From Candidatus Latescibacterota bacterium (GTDB lineage: Bacteria; JAAXHH01; JABIQT01): a DNA stretch of 12,205 bases. The notes beneath the pieces are model-generated. The model was given only the letters and a program-made list of their open reading frames with translations. It was not told the origin of the DNA and made no database searches. Where the stretch lies: positions 1-12,205 of the forward strand of contig JABIQT010000971.1 in the NCBI GenBank assembly GCA_018667995.1, in the 5' to 3' direction. Both the position numbers and the translations under genes were made by a program. Positions 1 to 6,816 of this stretch are shown piece by piece (position 1 is the stretch's first letter; the number at the start of each line of letters is the position of its first letter).

Positions 1-732
1 CCTAACAGGAAGCGATGCCTCCCGTACGCCATATTTCGCGTACCGCGCCCGGAAGAAGAGGATCAGATACATGGCTCCGCCGGAGAGCCCCGCTATGGCT
101 GATCCCAGTGCTGATCCCTCAACCCCCATTCTTGGCAGGCCGAAGTTCCCGTATATCAGGCCATAGTTCAGCAGGATATTGATGAGATTAATTGCGATGC
201 CGATTTTCATGGGTGTTCTGGTGTCACCAATTCCCCGAAGAAAACTGGCAATGGTCATCCCGATGGTTAGACCGAGGCCGTCGAGTAGGCGGTACTGCAT
301 GTATTGAGTGCCCAGCAGTTGGACTCTTGCGGAGGGTTTCGCCAGCTCAAAGAGCCACGGAGCCAAGAAGAGGCTGAGCGTAATGATGATTCCGGCTACC
401 ACGGCGACATGCAGGCCCTGCCACGTCATTCGGCCACATTCCAGGAAACGCTTGGCGCCAAAGCTCTGGGAGACAAAGGTATTTACTCCCATGGCAAGCC
501 CGAGGAAAGGCAAATAGAAAAGCCAAGCCATCATGGAACCAAGTCCAACGGCAGCGACCTCAACCTTGCCCAACTGGGCTACCATATAGGTATCCACCAC
601 CCCCATGAGTGTCTCGGACATGTTAGCCAGGATGATGGGATAGGCGAGTAGCCAGACCTCACCATAGCTGCCTGGTTTAGGAGTATTGTCGGAGGCCAAG
701 GCAGGTATCGTTTTTTGGGGAGGGGACGACAT
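1..732 (-). CDS. MATE family efflux transporter, N-terminal 244 residues (partial)
   Basis: This is the N-terminal half of an inner-membrane multidrug/toxin extrusion transporter, a family that exports cationic drugs or metabolites in exchange for Na+ or H+. The frame is open from the ATG at 732 to the window edge with no stop. About six hydrophobic segments can be seen, roughly half of the twelve usual for the family. Family-typical signatures are a DTYMVAQLG stretch around residues 47-55, a QSFGAK stretch at 89-94 and FLRGIGDTRTPMK at 164-176, which is very characteristic of MATE proteins. The hydrophilic first 22 residues are cytoplasmic. No convincing Shine-Dalgarno precedes the ATG; an in-frame GTG four codons upstream is an alternative start. 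It lies 202 bases downstream of the kinase gene on the same strand, so it may have its own promoter. The substrate cannot be told from sequence. Confidence 0.93.
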   Translation of the reverse strand, partial: MSSPPQKTIPALASDNTPKPGSYGEVWLLAYPIILANMSETLMGVVDTYMVAQLGKVEVAAVGLGSMMAWLFYLPFLGLAMGVNTFVSQSFGAKRFLECGRMTWQGLHVAVVAGIIITLSLFLAPWLFELAKPSARVQLLGTQYMQYRLLDGLGLTIGMTIASFLRGIGDTRTPMKIGIAINLINILLNYGLIYGNFGLPRMGVEGSALGSAIAGLSGGAMYLILFFRARYAKYGVREASLPVR

Positions 733-872
733 GGTGTGTTGCACTTTCGGGATGGGAAACTTGGGGCGTGTTGACTGATAACATACCCATGAAAAAACCC
801 CCGCTGACAGGATCTCGGACAACTGCCCTGATCACGGAGGTTTGGTTTGAGGCTTTCACTGCAATGTGACCA

Positions 873-900
873 GCAGGTTCCGATGCCACACCGAACCTGC
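873..900. repeat. Inverted repeat, possible hairpin after the kinase gene
   Basis: GCAGGTTC (873-880) and GAACCTGC (893-900) form a perfect 8-bp stem with a 12-base loop. The hairpin begins 35 bases past the kinase stop codon and lies before the MATE start, so it could end or attenuate transcription from the triad. No T-run follows it on the minus strand, so it is not a canonical intrinsic terminator. It could instead be a regulator site for the MATE gene. Confidence 0.4.
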
Positions 901-934
901 ATGTTCTTCTGTCAGTCAGGTCATACAGCGAAAA

Positions 935-2941
935 CTACCTACTGGATTTGAGTGACACTGCTTGGTCTAGATCCTCCTGGGCCCCGGTGAGGTCACCCAT
1001 TTGTCGTCTGAGGTTGCTTCTGTTCTGATAAAAAGATGGTTGTGTAGGATTGATCTCGATCGCTCTATCATAGTCCACGCGTGCACCGTTCATATCACCT
1101 AATTGTACTCGGACCACGCCACGGCTATTGAATGCTATACTATCCTGATCATTGAGTGAGATCGTATGGTCGTAGTCCTCCAACGATCCTTGAAGATCAC
1201 CTTGTTGTCGTCGCAGGTTTCCCCTGTTTCGGAAGAAAGTGGATTCAACCGGGTTCAAGGCTATCGCTCTATCATAATCGGCTCGGGCACCTTGGAGATC
1301 TCCCTGCCGGCGGCGCAGAACACCTCGACTGTTATAAGCAGAGCTATATCTCGGATCCAGTGAAATCGCTTTGTCATAGTCCAGACGAGCACCCACCAAA
1401 TCGCCGATTCTCAGGCGGACATTACCGCGCTCGCGAAAATAAACCGGATCAGTGGAATTCATAGCAATTGCCAATCCGAAATCTTTCTCAGCACCAGCCC
1501 AATCCTTGTCATTAAGTCTCTGGAGTCCCCTGTCGTAATATTCTTCGGCCGAATCAAACTCAAACCGACTCTTGGGAGGCTCTGGTGTCGCCGCAGGGGC
1601 AGCTGTTTCCGGCGGACTTTGAATTGCCGGTGGGGGCGTCGGAGCCCGTTGTGGCGCTCTGCCTGCCGTGTTGGTCTGTGCGGGACGGGGTGCGACTTCT
1701 GTACCTGAGCGCTGTGGCAGTCGAAGCGGAGGTATATCTTCCGGGGGTTGAACCGAGGGACCTGCGTTCGGCACCGAAGTTGGCTGCTCCACTGGGGAGG
1801 CTTCGGGCGGTACGGCTGCGACAATCGGTTCGGGCGTTTCGGAAGGAGGTGGAACAGACTCAGTTTGATCAGAACCCGTAGGCGTCGAGAACATAAAGTA
1901 CGCTGCCACGGCGAGTACAACGACTGCGGCACCAAGAATGATTGGCAATCGGTTGGTAGAGTCTGATGTATCTTTGCTACTACTCTCTTTCTCAATAGAT
2001 TCGGCCCGAACGGCCGTGGATTGTTGGTGGTCAACCATCCGGATAGGGGGCGAACTCCCACCAGTAGCCACGTTTTCGAGCGTATCGTAGTCGACTCCCT
2101 CTTCACACCATTTGATGAGGGCGTCGGTCAATTCACTAACGCCATCGTCCTCCATCTTTTTCAACTCATGCACGATCTCGGAGTTTTTTGGAGCTGCCAG
2201 GTCTGCCTGGGAGAGTATCAAGTTTTCATCGTTGCAGTATTCGTCGAGAAGATGCGGTTGCTGGGCGACGGCCAGCATCGAGATGTAACCAACGAGGCCG
2301 GGGAATTGATCGAGATAGGGGCCGAAGGTATCGTTATTTCGGCCTGGGTGGTTCCAATTTGGATGACCCAGCTCGGGAGCTGAATTTCCCTGCATTTTAG
2401 GCACGAACATGCCATCGTAGTCGATTAACTTGACTTCGTCTTGGGGGGTGACGAGGACGTTCCCGTGTTGGAGATCCGCATGGGCCATCTGGAGTCCGTA
2501 AAGGGCACCAACCATTCCCCGCCAGTGCTTCGCCAGGTCCCGGATCATTTCGGGCTGTTCTCTGTGATTTTTTACCCACCGTGTGAGGGTCATACCCTCT
2601 ACCCACGTCATTTTCACGATAGGATACCACGAACCGCCTACTAAGATCCCTTCGGGATGAAAGGAGAAACGTACCATATATGGTACGCCTACCGACCCGA
2701 GGTGTTGGGATACCATCTGGTACCGTAAGTGTTGATCCGTCACCTCGTGGTTGAATGTACGGACCGCCCACATCTTGTCGGCGCATTGGATTTCATAGGC
2801 GCACGCAAAATTACCGGATGCCATCTTGGGCATTCCAAACATATCACACACGACTTCACCGGTCTGCAATTCAGGATCTGAAAAGCACAGTGCGGGCTCT
2901 TGTATTGCCCATCGAAAATCATCCAGTTGTGGCCAGGCCAT
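935..2941 (-). CDS. Membrane-anchored protein kinase-like protein with six C-terminal TPRs
   Basis: The 668-residue protein has four parts. Residues 1-290 are a protein-kinase fold. It has a glycine-poor nucleotide loop near SGNFA (42-46) and a catalytic-loop HADLQHGN (154-161) with Asp156 and Asn161. The DFG position reads DYDG (174-177), followed by a FVP stretch. Residues 332-351 form one transmembrane helix. Residues 360-457 are a Pro/Ala-rich linker. Residues 464-667 are six contiguous 34-residue TPRs. The usual VAIK lysine appears to be Arg61 (AVRTF). With a cytoplasmic kinase domain the TPRs should lie in the periplasm. The ATG at 2941 follows an AAGGG motif and lies 26 bases after the PP2C stop, so the gene is the third member of a VWA-PP2C-kinase operon. 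The kinase family assignment rests on motifs; whether it is active is not shown. Confidence in the domain layout is high. Confidence 0.9.
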   Translation of the reverse strand: MAWPQLDDFRWAIQEPALCFSDPELQTGEVVCDMFGMPKMASGNFACAYEIQCADKMWAVRTFNHEVTDQHLRYQMVSQHLGSVGVPYMVRFSFHPEGILVGGSWYPIVKMTWVEGMTLTRWVKNHREQPEMIRDLAKHWRGMVGALYGLQMAHADLQHGNVLVTPQDEVKLIDYDGMFVPKMQGNSAPELGHPNWNHPGRNNDTFGPYLDQFPGLVGYISMLAVAQQPHLLDEYCNDENLILSQADLAAPKNSEIVHELKKMEDDGVSELTDALIKWCEEGVDYDTLENVATGGSSPPIRMVDHQQSTAVRAESIEKESSSKDTSDSTNRLPIILGAAVVVLAVAAYFMFSTPTGSDQTESVPPPSETPEPIVAAVPPEASPVEQPTSVPNAGPSVQPPEDIPPLRLPQRSGTEVAPRPAQTNTAGRAPQRAPTPPPAIQSPPETAAPAATPEPPKSRFEFDSAEEYYDRGLQRLNDKDWAGAEKDFGLAIAMNSTDPVYFRERGNVRLRIGDLVGARLDYDKAISLDPRYSSAYNSRGVLRRRQGDLQGARADYDRAIALNPVESTFFRNRGNLRRQQGDLQGSLEDYDHTISLNDQDSIAFNSRGVVRVQLGDMNGARVDYDRAIEINPTQPSFYQNRSNLRRQMGDLTGAQEDLDQAVSLKSSR
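941..1552 (-). repeat. Six tandem TPR units with a 68-residue higher-order period
   Basis: Six units of exactly 34 residues (102 bases) follow each other without gaps, at kinase-protein residues 464-497, 498-531, 532-565, 566-599, 600-633 and 634-667. The units alternate in type. Units 2, 4 and 6 begin with an aromatic-rich F/Y-x-RxRGNxR pattern, while units 3 and 5 begin with AYNSRGV or AFNSRGV. The array therefore seems to have grown by copying pairs of TPRs, and the DNA shows a matching period of about 204 bases. TPR arrays usually bind peptides or partner proteins. Confidence 0.85.
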
Positions 2942-2967
2942 TATTTAACCCTTGCTGTCTTCGAGTC

Positions 2968-3738
2968 TCACGCCTGCGTTACCAGCGCTACAGTAGCATC
3001 GTCGTTTCGCATACCTGTTGATCGCGCGCCTTGTACCCAGTGAGCGAACTCCTTGGTGGACTCGATGGCCAGCAGTCTTTCCATTATCGAAGCGTCCTTC
3101 TCTACCGCGTACAAAAGGTATGCGGCTACGGCATCCGTACAGACAATCAGACTTTCGTCGGGTTGCCATTTGCCCGTTTTTCTCCAAAGGGAACTCAACG
3201 CCTGCTTGACTTGCGGACCTGGCATTGACGGAACAAGGGAAGGAGATGTCCCAAATTCATCTGCCGTCTCGGCCGGAACAGACAGTTTTACGATGCCGTT
3301 CTTCCCTACAATGAACAGGTTACAGTCGCCTATTCCAATGGCAGCCCATTTCTGTTCTTCAATTCGAACCGCAAGAAATGTCGCCAGGGCTCCCTGTTGG
3401 GCCTTCTCAACAAATAGCCATCCCAGATCCTCGAGCCGATCCCAAGGCACCTGATCATACCATTTTTGCTGCAGGTCGGCGACCATAGACCCTAATCGCC
3501 GGGACGGAATCAGTCTTTCGAGCATTCTTTCTTTGATGTTGCCGGGCTTCTTAGTCGCCGTGGAGATTGACTCGGCTAGTATCTCCGCCCACTCTCTCGA
3601 ATAGGATGCCTCGGTGGCACCATCAGCAACGGCGAGCCATCCTGCTTGCGCGTCGAATGCCACGGCATCTTCGTTCTCGCGTTCTTTGTGACCGTACTTC
3701 GGCACACTGAAGGCATGAATATGATGAGAGATACTCAC
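2968..3738 (-). CDS. PP2C-like protein serine/threonine phosphatase
   Basis: This is a 256-residue single-domain cytoplasmic protein of the metal-dependent PP2C phosphatase family. The visible metal-site motifs are ENED (21-24), VADGA (37-41, the DG motif with Asp39), GIGDC (135-139, the GD motif), TDA (201-203, where most PP2Cs have S/TDG) and RNDDATVAL (244-252, the closing acidic pair). No signal peptide or membrane helix is visible. The start is a GTG at 3738, chosen because a GAGGG motif sits about eight bases upstream inside the end of the VWA gene. Only three bases separate it from the VWA stop, which indicates translational coupling. The expected role is to reverse phosphorylation by the kinase encoded next. 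The TDA variant seems, from memory, common in PP2Cs of this operon type, so it need not mean loss of activity. Confidence 0.9.
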   Translation of the reverse strand: MSISHHIHAFSVPKYGHKERENEDAVAFDAQAGWLAVADGATEASYSREWAEILAESISTATKKPGNIKERMLERLIPSRRLGSMVADLQQKWYDQVPWDRLEDLGWLFVEKAQQGALATFLAVRIEEQKWAAIGIGDCNLFIVGKNGIVKLSVPAETADEFGTSPSLVPSMPGPQVKQALSSLWRKTGKWQPDESLIVCTDAVAAYLLYAVEKDASIMERLLAIESTKEFAHWVQGARSTGMRNDDATVALVTQA

Positions 3739-3741
3739 TGT

Positions 3742-4629
3742 CTAGCCCTCTCTCATGTCTGCCATGGCCGTCATTCGGGTACCGATATCGAGGAAACGGA
3801 TCAGATCATTCAGGCCACCGTTAAAGACGAACCCGTGGGCCCCCTCTTGAATGTCCATGCCACCCATGACTGCTTCTATTACAAGTTTGTCAGGTAATTC
3901 CGAGGACATTTCAAAGAGATTCTTGGCGTAGCTCTGCAGTTCGTTGTCGGCGGAAGGATACAGGATCGGCGGAAGCTTGGAGTTGGCGGTAATATGAATA
4001 TTGAATAACAGCGCTTTGCTTCTGTTACCATTCTGGGTTTGCATGATTTTCCATGCGGTATACCTGGGATCTCCATCCGTGGAGGCGCCATCTGTTATGT
4101 TAATGATGGTTGGAGGGTATGAATCCGGATGTTCTTCCATCCAAGTATTCATTGATGCCCGCACCGTATCGAATGCATCACACATAGGTGTCTCGCCATC
4201 GGCCTGTGGGTCGATCCAAACAGGATACTTGATGGTCTGCTCCCGCATGCCGCCTTTGCCATCGGGGATCTGGCGCACTCGGTTTTCTATACGGGAAAGG
4301 GTATAGAGTTCCGAAACCGGTACGAGAGGGTGCTCTGGGTCCGTGCCCGGCAGGGCAGTACTCACCGACTGACCGTAGCCCCAGATTCCAACGTAAAAGT
4401 AGTCGCGGATACCTTCGTCCTTTGTGCAGCGCATAATGATATTTGCAAGGCACCGGTTCAGCGCATCCGCTGCTCCCTGTGCCTTTGCGGCATCGGCGGC
4501 GGGAACGTCTTCAAACCCCTCCGCCATGGAACCGGATTGGTCCACAAGAAATGCGATACAGGACGGTTTTGTACGAGATATCTCTTCAGAATACGGGCGC
4601 ACGGCTGCCATAGCCTGCTCCTTCTTCAT
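3742..4629 (-). CDS. von Willebrand factor A (VWA) domain protein of a kinase/phosphatase triad
   Basis: The 295-residue cytoplasmic protein is a single VWA domain with an intact metal-ion-dependent adhesion site. It has DQSGSM at 30-35, a Thr in GETPMCDAF near residue 147, and ITDGASTDGD at 178-187. The C-terminus has an EGAHGFVFN...RFLDIGTR pattern that I recall from VWA proteins encoded beside PP2C and kinase genes. VWA domains usually mediate metal-dependent protein binding, so it may be the substrate or the scaffold of the kinase/phosphatase pair. The ATG at 4629 lacks a strong Shine-Dalgarno; an inverted repeat lies 12-29 bases upstream of it. The gene follows the SDR gene by 45 bases and precedes the PP2C gene by three. 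It resembles TerY in gene context, but TerY as I know it is shorter, so I do not give it that name. Confidence 0.9.
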   Translation of the reverse strand: MKKEQAMAAVRPYSEEISRTKPSCIAFLVDQSGSMAEGFEDVPAADAAKAQGAADALNRCLANIIMRCTKDEGIRDYFYVGIWGYGQSVSTALPGTDPEHPLVPVSELYTLSRIENRVRQIPDGKGGMREQTIKYPVWIDPQADGETPMCDAFDTVRASMNTWMEEHPDSYPPTIINITDGASTDGDPRYTAWKIMQTQNGNRSKALLFNIHITANSKLPPILYPSADNELQSYAKNLFEMSSELPDKLVIEAVMGGMDIQEGAHGFVFNGGLNDLIRFLDIGTRMTAMADMREG

Positions 4630-4640
4630 TATTGCACTGT

Positions 4641-4658
4641 AACGTGATAGTCCACGTT
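4641..4658. promoter_or_regulatory. Inverted repeat upstream of the VWA start
   Basis: AACGTG (4641-4646) and CACGTT (4653-4658) are perfect 6-bp arms around a 6-base spacer. The repeat lies in the 45-base gap between the SDR stop and the VWA ATG, at about -12 to -29 from that ATG on the minus strand. It could be an operator for the triad or an RNA hairpin that affects VWA translation, which otherwise lacks a strong ribosome site. A 6-bp dyad can arise by chance. Confidence 0.35.
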
Positions 4659-4674
4659 GTCTGGTGACGATTTG

Positions 4675-5424
4675 TTACGGGTCGCCTACGATTGTTAATC
4701 CACCATCTACCACAAGTGTCGTTCCAGTAATAAACGAAGCCGCATCAGAGGCGAGAAAAACCACCGCGGATGCAATATCATCGGGGACGCCAAGGCGCTT
4801 CATGGGACAACGATCAATAAAGGGCTTCTTGTCAATCTCCGTCGCGCCCTTCCAGGCACCAGTAAGTATTGCACCTGGTAAGACCGCGTTGACACGTACT
4901 TTCGGAGCGAAATCCACCGCCGCCGATCGGGTCAAGCCGACCACGCCACCCTTTGCAGCATCATAGGCGGCATGGTTTCGGAATGCCACATGGCTATGCA
5001 CGGAGGCGGTGTTCACCACGGAGCCTCCCCCGGAGCGTTCAATGACTGGGATGGCATGCTTTAAGCCCAGAAAGAGGGACTTGAGGCAGACGTCCAGAGT
5101 ACGGTCCCAGTCGTCCTCCGCCAATTCGGTAGCAGAACCAATCACATTTGAAAACGCGTTATTGTGCAATATGTGGAGGTCGCCGTAGCTTTCCGTGGCA
5201 CATTGGACCATGTTGGCTATTTGTTCACTGTCCCCAACGTCCGTTACGCAGGCAGTAACCTGACCACCTGATGCAGACATCTCCGATACAACGGAGGCCA
5301 GCAGTGGGGCGTTAATATCGGCCGCGACAACTCGGGCACCTGCACTTACCATTTGCTTGGCAGTTGCTTTTCCAATGCCTGATGCGGCACCCGTGACAAT
5401 AGCCGTTTTGTCGGATAGCTTCAT
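4675..5424 (-). CDS. SDR family NAD(P)-dependent oxidoreductase
   Basis: This is a classical short-chain dehydrogenase/reductase of 249 residues, the normal length for the family. It has the cofactor-binding TGAASGIG (11-18), Asp36 after the second strand (AADIN), which favours NAD(H), a HNNA motif (87-90), and the catalytic set Ser141, Tyr154 and Lys158 (YDAAK). The C-terminal VVFLAS...GTTLVVDGG is standard. The Gly that normally follows NNA is Phe (NNAF). The ATG at 5424 was chosen over one 27 bases upstream because a GGAG lies six bases before it and the protein then begins at the normal SDR N-terminus. It is the first gene of the minus-strand run leading to the VWA/PP2C/kinase triad. Substrate is unknown; SDR sequence alone does not reveal it. 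Confidence 0.92.
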   Translation of the reverse strand: MKLSDKTAIVTGAASGIGKATAKQMVSAGARVVAADINAPLLASVVSEMSASGGQVTACVTDVGDSEQIANMVQCATESYGDLHILHNNAFSNVIGSATELAEDDWDRTLDVCLKSLFLGLKHAIPVIERSGGGSVVNTASVHSHVAFRNHAAYDAAKGGVVGLTRSAAVDFAPKVRVNAVLPGAILTGAWKGATEIDKKPFIDRCPMKRLGVPDDIASAVVFLASDAASFITGTTLVVDGGLTIVGDP

Positions 5425-5724
5425 GGATATCTCCGATACGCAGCGGCCCATGTTCTTCTCGGATGCCGTATTTTACTCGGAAATTCGTATACTTGATTCT
5501 GGCGTATGTTTTTGAATGCCAGTATATTCTATTGGTTCAGGCCTATGATGTCAATAGCAAATGAAAGTCCACCCGGTGGTTATGTACTGATTGCGGAGAT
5601 CCTGTGAATGCCTGAATGAGGTGAAACTTCGCGACGTGTTTTCTTAAGAATATACAGTCACATGCATGAGTGAATTTATGCAAGAGACATGCCAAATGTT
5701 TCTACCTGCGAGCGGAGGGAGTTG
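5425..5724. promoter_or_regulatory. Divergent intergenic region with nested inverted repeats
   Basis: This 300-base region separates two divergent genes, so it must hold the promoters for the SDR/triad side and probably for the secreted-protein gene. Three dyads are nested within it. The outer arms are GTATATTCT (5522-5530) and AGAATATAC (5647-5655). The inner arms are TTCAGGC (5536-5542) and GCCTGAA (5610-5616). Near their centre is an 11-base palindrome, CCACC-C-GGTGG (5569-5579). The ribosome site for the plus-strand gene is GGAGGGAG ending a few bases before 5725. I could not assign -35/-10 boxes with confidence, and no small gene is apparent. Confidence 0.4.
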
Positions 5725-6702
5725 ATGGGGAGGCGTAATTTCGATTTTCGAAAGTGGTTTTTGATACTAAATATGTCTCTATTGGTGTTCGTGTATGACA
5801 TGGTTGGCACGGCGCAGGCGCAAGACGGTAACAAAGGATTGTTGAACGCCCTGTCGAGGACCTATTCCCTTATCAGGACTTACGAATCCGGTGACACCGA
5901 CTATTATCAGATTACGAGGCGTGAACACATTGTTGATGCTCATGGGCAAACTGCAGGAAATGCCGTGAGCGCAGGGCGTTTCAAGCGAGAGATTACACAC
6001 GCTGAAAACTCTGGGAGGCAGTTGGCGCGGTATACGTGGAAGGCCTTCGCGCGAGGCCAGTTCGACGGCAGTACAACCGATGTCAAACCCATCGAGATTT
6101 CAGCAATATCAGGATTCACCTATGACCTTGAGTCTGACGATCGGCACAGTGTGCCACCGATTCAGATAGGAGGGCTCGCAAAAACCTCCGATACCTTTAC
6201 GTTTTTCGTCTTGGCTTGGGACTTGGCTGTGTTGGAGAGTGTCGTGAGCGACCGGGCCGGATATTCGCTATCCGCTTTGAAGCATGTGGGTGACCGCATT
6301 ACCGACAGCGATCCCTATCTACCTGCAGTTTTTGATTTTACGCCTGTCGTCTCAGACTTCTCGCATACTCGCTCCCCGCTTACATCCACGTTTTCCGGAT
6401 TCACCGCTCTCGCGAAAACCCCCGCTGTCCAGATTTCGTATTCGGCACCATCGAGTCCTATGTCATATGCCTTCACCGACGGACGTATCGCCGTGCAACT
6501 TGAGGGTAGGGAATGGGTCAGTGGTAGCATTTTGCTCGACATGTCTGATAATTCAATGCTACAGGGCATATTGGAGACAACAACCGTTGTTTCCCAACGA
6601 GCGCAGATACCGGGTAAGAACTTGAGTTTTCCTCTCACGATTTTTCAGGACGTCTTGCTAGAGAAAATCTCAGAGGGCGACTACGATGAGGACGCTCCAT
6701 AG
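5725..6702 (+). CDS. Secreted protein of unknown family
   Basis: I do not recognise this 325-residue protein. The N-terminus looks like a signal peptide. A basic stretch at residues 1-10 leads into a hydrophobic core at about 11-28, and a likely signal-peptidase I site follows AQA at residue 32, so the mature protein is probably periplasmic or exported. There is no lipobox Cys and no second membrane helix. The mature part alternates polar and hydrophobic residues as in beta-rich folds. It has few or no cysteines and ends in an acidic tail (EGDYDEDAP). The ATG at 5725 is preferred to the in-frame ATG at 5689 because GGAGGGAG precedes it at proper spacing and it begins directly at the basic signal-peptide region. 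It lies 114 bases before kduD on the same strand. A link to carbohydrate use is only a guess from that neighbour. Confidence 0.8.
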   Translation: MGRRNFDFRKWFLILNMSLLVFVYDMVGTAQAQDGNKGLLNALSRTYSLIRTYESGDTDYYQITRREHIVDAHGQTAGNAVSAGRFKREITHAENSGRQLARYTWKAFARGQFDGSTTDVKPIEISAISGFTYDLESDDRHSVPPIQIGGLAKTSDTFTFFVLAWDLAVLESVVSDRAGYSLSALKHVGDRITDSDPYLPAVFDFTPVVSDFSHTRSPLTSTFSGFTALAKTPAVQISYSAPSSPMSYAFTDGRIAVQLEGREWVSGSILLDMSDNSMLQGILETTTVVSQRAQIPGKNLSFPLTIFQDVLLEKISEGDYDEDAP

Positions 6703-6759
6703 AAAGACATGGCCGTCGATTTTGACGGAAAGGACATTTGAGACCTGGCAATCTAGAAA

Positions 6760-6772
6760 TTGTCACTGACAA
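6760..6772. promoter_or_regulatory. 13-base palindrome upstream of kduD, candidate operator
   Basis: TTGTCA-C-TGACAA is a perfect dyad with 6-base arms and a one-base centre, starting 57 bases before the kduD ATG. Two further TGTCA words follow at about 6785 and 6793. The spacing and symmetry would suit a dimeric repressor of the GntR or LacI type, but no regulator gene is visible nearby and I cannot match it to a known consensus. Confidence 0.4.
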
Positions 6773-6816
6773 GTGGACATGTTGTGTCACGGTGTCATTG
6801 CAAGGGAGAGCTCCAG

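Noticed and set aside
304-651. A 115-codon plus-strand open frame
   Set aside because: It runs antisense to the MATE gene, whose translation has strong family motifs; the antisense product has none.
786-800. G-run followed by a T-run on the minus strand upstream of the MATE gene, terminator-like
   Set aside because: No stable stem could be paired in front of the T-run; only 4-base complementarities were found.
1459-2106. A 215-codon minus-strand open frame
   Set aside because: It lies within the kinase gene in another frame of the same strand, over the Pro-rich linker and first TPRs; its Arg/Pro-rich translation has no domain pattern, while the kinase frame has clear TPRs.
3053-3454. A 133-codon plus-strand open frame
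   Set aside because: It is antisense to the PP2C gene and shows no recognisable fold.
3742-4629. Naming the VWA gene terY
   Set aside because: The protein is longer than TerY as I know it, and only the gene context is alike.
5689-5724. Upstream ATG for the secreted protein
   Set aside because: The ATG at 5725 has GGAGGGAG at good spacing and gives a normal signal peptide; the extra 12 residues do not.
6760-6816. Upstream ATG for the KduD-like protein
   Set aside because: It overlaps the palindrome and adds 19 residues not found in KduD; the ATG at 6817 has a strong ribosome site.
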